A stretch of 7,949 nucleotides of DNA from an uncultured Oscillospiraceae bacterium (GTDB taxonomy: Bacteria; Bacillota; Clostridia; Oscillospirales; Oscillospiraceae), in assembly GCA_934597585.1 (NCBI GenBank), contig CAKTSA010000054.1:1-7949 (forward strand). The letters are read 5' to 3'. The translations under genes were made by a program, and so were the position numbers. The notes beneath the pieces were generated by a model that made no database searches, was not told the DNA's origin, and saw only the letters and a list, made by a program, of their open reading frames with translations. How positions within the stretch are numbered: the stretch's first letter is position 1; each line of letters starts with the position of its first letter. Positions 5,382-7,949 of this stretch are shown one piece after another.

Positions 5382-7817
5382 ATGCGCTTTGGCCACTTCG
5401 ACGACGCAAGACGTGAATACGTGATCGAGACGCCCCGCACGCCGCTGCCGTGGATCAACTATCTGGGCAGTGAGGATTTCTTCACACTGGTTTCCAACAC
5501 AGCGGGAGGCTACGCCTTTTACCGGGACGCCCGTCTCCGCCGTCTGACTCGCTACCGCTACAACAACTGCCCGCTGGACAGCGACGGTTTCCATGTATAC
5601 ATCAAGGACGGCGACACTGTGTGGAATCCCGGCTGGCAGCCCACGCAGACAGAACTGGATGATTACGAATGCCGCCACGGGCTGGGCTACACCGTCGTCC
5701 GCGGCGTCAAAGACGGCGTGGCCGTCCGGCAGGAGATGCTGGTGCCCAAGGGGGATAACTGCCTGCTGCTCCGCCTGACCGTCACCAACGAGAGCGCCCT
5801 GGAGCGCACCGTCTCCCTTTTCCCCTATGTGGAGTTCTGCCTGTGGGACGCCATGGACGACAGCTCCAATTTCCAGCGGAACTTCTCCATCGGCGAGGTG
5901 GAGCTGGAGCCCAACGCCATCTACCACAAGACCGAGTACCGGGAGCGGCGGGATCACTACGCCGTTCTGTGGGCCGACCGGCCCTATGACGGCTTTGACA
6001 CCAGCCGGGACGCCTTTATGGGAGTCTACGGCGGATCGTCCATGCCGCAGGCGGTGAAGGACGGCGCGTGTACCGGCAGCGTGGCCCACGGCTGGGCACC
6101 GGTAGGCGCCATGCAGTTTACACTGACGCTGGCACCCGGCGGATCCCAGTCGCTGCTGCTGGGGCTGGGCTATATCGAAAACCCGGAGGAAGCCAAGTGG
6201 GCCGCCCCCGGTGTTATCAACAAGGAAAAGGCTCACGCCATGATGGAGCGTTATCGCTCCGGCGCAGCCTTTGACGAGGCGCTCTCCGTTCTGTGGGAGC
6301 ACTGGAGCGGCCTGCTGAGCGGCTATCGCGTCTCCACCGGCGACGAAAAGCTGGATCGCATGGTGAATATCTGGAACCAGTACCAGTGCATGGTCACATT
6401 CAACATGAGCCGCTCTGCCAGCTATTTTGAAAGCGGCATGGGCCGGGGCATGGGATTCCGGGATTCCTGTCAGGATCTGCTGGGCTTCGTCCACATGATC
6501 CCCCGGCGGGCAAGAGAGCGCATTCTGGACATCGCCGCCACCCAGTTCCCCGACGGCAGCGCCTATCACCAGTACCAGCCCCTGACCAAGAAGGGCAATC
6601 TGGCGGTGGGCAGCGGCTTCAATGACGACCCACTGTGGCTCATCGCCGGAACGGACGCTTACCTCCGGGAAACGGGGGACTGGAGCATTCTGAACGAACC
6701 GGTGCCCTTTGACACACAGCCCGGCACGGAGCAGCCGCTGCTGGAGCATCTGCGCCGCAGCTTCCGCTATACCGCGGAGCATATGGGACCTCACGGTCTG
6801 CCGCTGATCGGCCGCGCCGACTGGAACGACTGCCTGAACCTGAACTGCTTCTCCGCCCATCCCGGCGAGAGTTTCCAAACCACCGGCCCAAGCGAAGGCC
6901 CGGTGGCCGAGAGCGTATTCATCGCCGGTATGTTCGTGAAATATGGCCGCGCATGGGCGGATATCTGCCGCCATCTGGGCCTGACAGGCGAAGCGGAGGA
7001 CGCGGAAGCCGCCATCGCCGCCGTGGAGCGCGCCGTGCTGGACGCAGGGTGGGACGGCGAATGGTTCCGCCGCGCCTACGACGCTTTCGGACAGCCCGTG
7101 GGCAGCCGGACGTGTGAAGAGGGGCGGATTTTCATCGAACCGCAAGGCATGTGCGTGATGGCGGGCATTGGTGCTGCCACCGGCCAGGCGGCGCAGGCAC
7201 TGAAGAGCGTGGAGCGGTATTTGGACACCCAATACGGCATCGTCCTGCTGCACCCGGCCTACACCCGGTATCACCTGGAGCTGGGCGAGGTCACCAGCTA
7301 TCCCCCGGGTTATAAGGAAAATGCCGGTATCTTCTGCCACAACAACCCGTGGATCACCTGCGCCGAGACGGTGCTGGGCCACGGCACGCGGGCTTTCGAG
7401 GTCTACCGCAAGACCTGCCCGGCCTATATCGAGGACATCAGCGAGATCCACCGCACCGAGCCGTATGTGTACAGTCAGATGGTGGCCGGCAAGGACGCTC
7501 CTACCTTCGGCGAAGGGAAGAACAGTTGGCTCACCGGCACGGCGGCGTGGACGTTCGTCAGCATTTCCCAAGCCATTCTGGGCATACAGCCCACGCTGGA
7601 GGGCCTTGCCATCGACCCCTGTATCCCCGCGGAATGGGCAGGCTTCACCGTGGATCGCCGCTATCGCGGCGCCGTCTATCACATCACCGTGGAGAATGCC
7701 CGCCATGTAGAAAAAGGCATCGTCTCCCTTACCGTGAACGGAACGCCGGTCACCGGAAACGTGCTGCCGCTGGCCGCGCCCGGCACAGAGATGCGGGTAC
7801 ACGCCGTCATGGGCTGA
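5382..7817 (+). CDS. cbpA: Cellobiose phosphorylase (GH94)
   Basis: This 811-residue enzyme reversibly splits cellobiose with phosphate into alpha-D-glucose 1-phosphate and D-glucose (EC 2.4.1.20), with inversion. No signal peptide is present, so it acts in the cytoplasm. It is collinear with clostridial cellobiose phosphorylases from the N-terminus (FGHFDDA..EYVI..PRTP, then [16 protein letters not shown] and RYRYNN) to the end, and its length equals theirs. An N-terminal beta-sandwich domain precedes an (alpha/alpha)6 barrel. GRGMGFRDS at 354-362 supplies Arg355 and Asp361, equivalent to the sugar-binding Arg/Asp of the Cellvibrio enzyme. [12 protein letters not shown] contains the catalytic acid Asp483. 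His653 (FCHNN) and Thr718 (WLTGTAAW) are the expected phosphate contacts. The ATG at 5382 is chosen for AAAGGAG nine bases upstream and family-like MRFG start; an in-frame GTG at 5349 lies in the leader hairpin. A cellodextrin phosphorylase would be considerably longer. The gene symbol follows clostridial usage. Confidence 0.95.
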   Translation: MRFGHFDDARREYVIETPRTPLPWINYLGSEDFFTLVSNTAGGYAFYRDARLRRLTRYRYNNCPLDSDGFHVYIKDGDTVWNPGWQPTQTELDDYECRHGLGYTVVRGVKDGVAVRQEMLVPKGDNCLLLRLTVTNESALERTVSLFPYVEFCLWDAMDDSSNFQRNFSIGEVELEPNAIYHKTEYRERRDHYAVLWADRPYDGFDTSRDAFMGVYGGSSMPQAVKDGACTGSVAHGWAPVGAMQFTLTLAPGGSQSLLLGLGYIENPEEAKWAAPGVINKEKAHAMMERYRSGAAFDEALSVLWEHWSGLLSGYRVSTGDEKLDRMVNIWNQYQCMVTFNMSRSASYFESGMGRGMGFRDSCQDLLGFVHMIPRRARERILDIAATQFPDGSAYHQYQPLTKKGNLAVGSGFNDDPLWLIAGTDAYLRETGDWSILNEPVPFDTQPGTEQPLLEHLRRSFRYTAEHMGPHGLPLIGRADWNDCLNLNCFSAHPGESFQTTGPSEGPVAESVFIAGMFVKYGRAWADICRHLGLTGEAEDAEAAIAAVERAVLDAGWDGEWFRRAYDAFGQPVGSRTCEEGRIFIEPQGMCVMAGIGAATGQAAQALKSVERYLDTQYGIVLLHPAYTRYHLELGEVTSYPPGYKENAGIFCHNNPWITCAETVLGHGTRAFEVYRKTCPAYIEDISEIHRTEPYVYSQMVAGKDAPTFGEGKNSWLTGTAAWTFVSISQAILGIQPTLEGLAIDPCIPAEWAGFTVDRRYRGAVYHITVENARHVEKGIVSLTVNGTPVTGNVLPLAAPGTEMRVHAVMG

Positions 7818-7819
7818 AA

Positions 7820-7876
7820 TGAATAACAGCACGACCCCCGCGCAGAGTATCTGCGCGGGGGTCGTGCTGTTATTCA
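7820..7876 (+). terminator. Strong terminator of the phosphorylase gene
   Basis: A perfect 26-bp inverted repeat (7820-7845 with 7851-7876) encloses a five-base AGTAT loop and starts two bases after the stop codon. The core is CCCCCGCGCAG facing CTGCGCGGGGG, and the outer pairs are AT-rich (AATAAC/GTTATT), giving the A-tract and U-tract of an intrinsic terminator on both strands. It is unusually long and mismatch-free. Confidence 0.88.
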
Positions 7877-7885
7877 GCCTGTCAA

Positions 7886-7925
7886 AGAACGCCAGTTCTC
7901 GTTATGCGAGAGCTGGCGTTTTAAT
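7886..7925. terminator. Second terminator-like hairpin at the right edge
   Basis: AACGCCAGTTCTC (7888-7900) pairs with GAGAGCTGGCGTT (7908-7920) with one G-T wobble, plus an inner G-C pair closing a TTATG loop. On the plus strand TTTTAA follows. It may back up the preceding terminator or serve a minus-strand gene lying to the right of the window. Its outer arms (AACGCC/GGCGTT) and a TTA-containing loop resemble the hairpin at 152-177. Confidence 0.65.
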
Positions 7926-7949
7926 CGTATCAAAGAAGAAAAAGGGCAG

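Noticed and set aside
5337..7832. An 831-codon open frame on the minus strand antisense to the phosphorylase
   Set aside because: It mirrors the GH94 gene almost end to end. Its translation is a low-complexity mix of Ala, Gly, His, Val and Gln with no recognisable motifs, as expected from the complement of GC-biased codons.

Overview
The window looks like chromosomal DNA from a GC-rich member of the Clostridia, probably an Oscillospirales/Ruminococcaceae-type gut or rumen anaerobe. Strong AGGAGG-type Shine-Dalgarno sites precede every gene, the solute-binding protein is a Gram-positive-style lipoprotein, coding DNA is GC-rich while the main control region is AT-rich, and the phosphorylase closely resembles clostridial cellobiose phosphorylase as I remember that family. 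The taxonomic assignment is inference; there is no rRNA or other marker gene here.

Layout. Positions 1-297 hold no intact gene, only several inverted repeats, two of which look like terminators. At 298-657 (minus) is the C-terminal remnant of a polysaccharide deacetylase. A terminator at 670-704 closes a minus-strand operon that reads from about 5040 down to 738: a LacI-family regulator (5039-4023), a lipoprotein sugar-binding protein (3962-2637), and two CUT1-type ABC permeases (2560-1592 and 1595-738, overlapping by ATGA). No ATPase gene is present. From 5040 to 5381 runs an AT-rich divergent control region. It contains two identical 15-bp copies of a CG-centred, LacI-type candidate operator, one beside each transcription unit, and a dense set of short CGCAAAA motifs. 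On the plus strand, 5382-7817 encodes a full-length GH94 cellobiose phosphorylase, followed by a 26-bp perfect-stem terminator and a second terminator-like hairpin at the window's end.

How the parts fit together. The binding protein and permeases would import cellobiose or short cello-oligosaccharides, powered by a shared multi-sugar ATPase encoded elsewhere. The cytoplasmic phosphorylase would split cellobiose with inorganic phosphate into glucose 1-phosphate and glucose, saving one ATP per disaccharide. The LacI-family protein probably represses both divergent units through the paired operators. The phosphorylase call is strong. The transporter substrate is inferred from its neighbours. I see no radically new system; the most unusual parts are the repeat-dense control region and the intra-operon hairpin.
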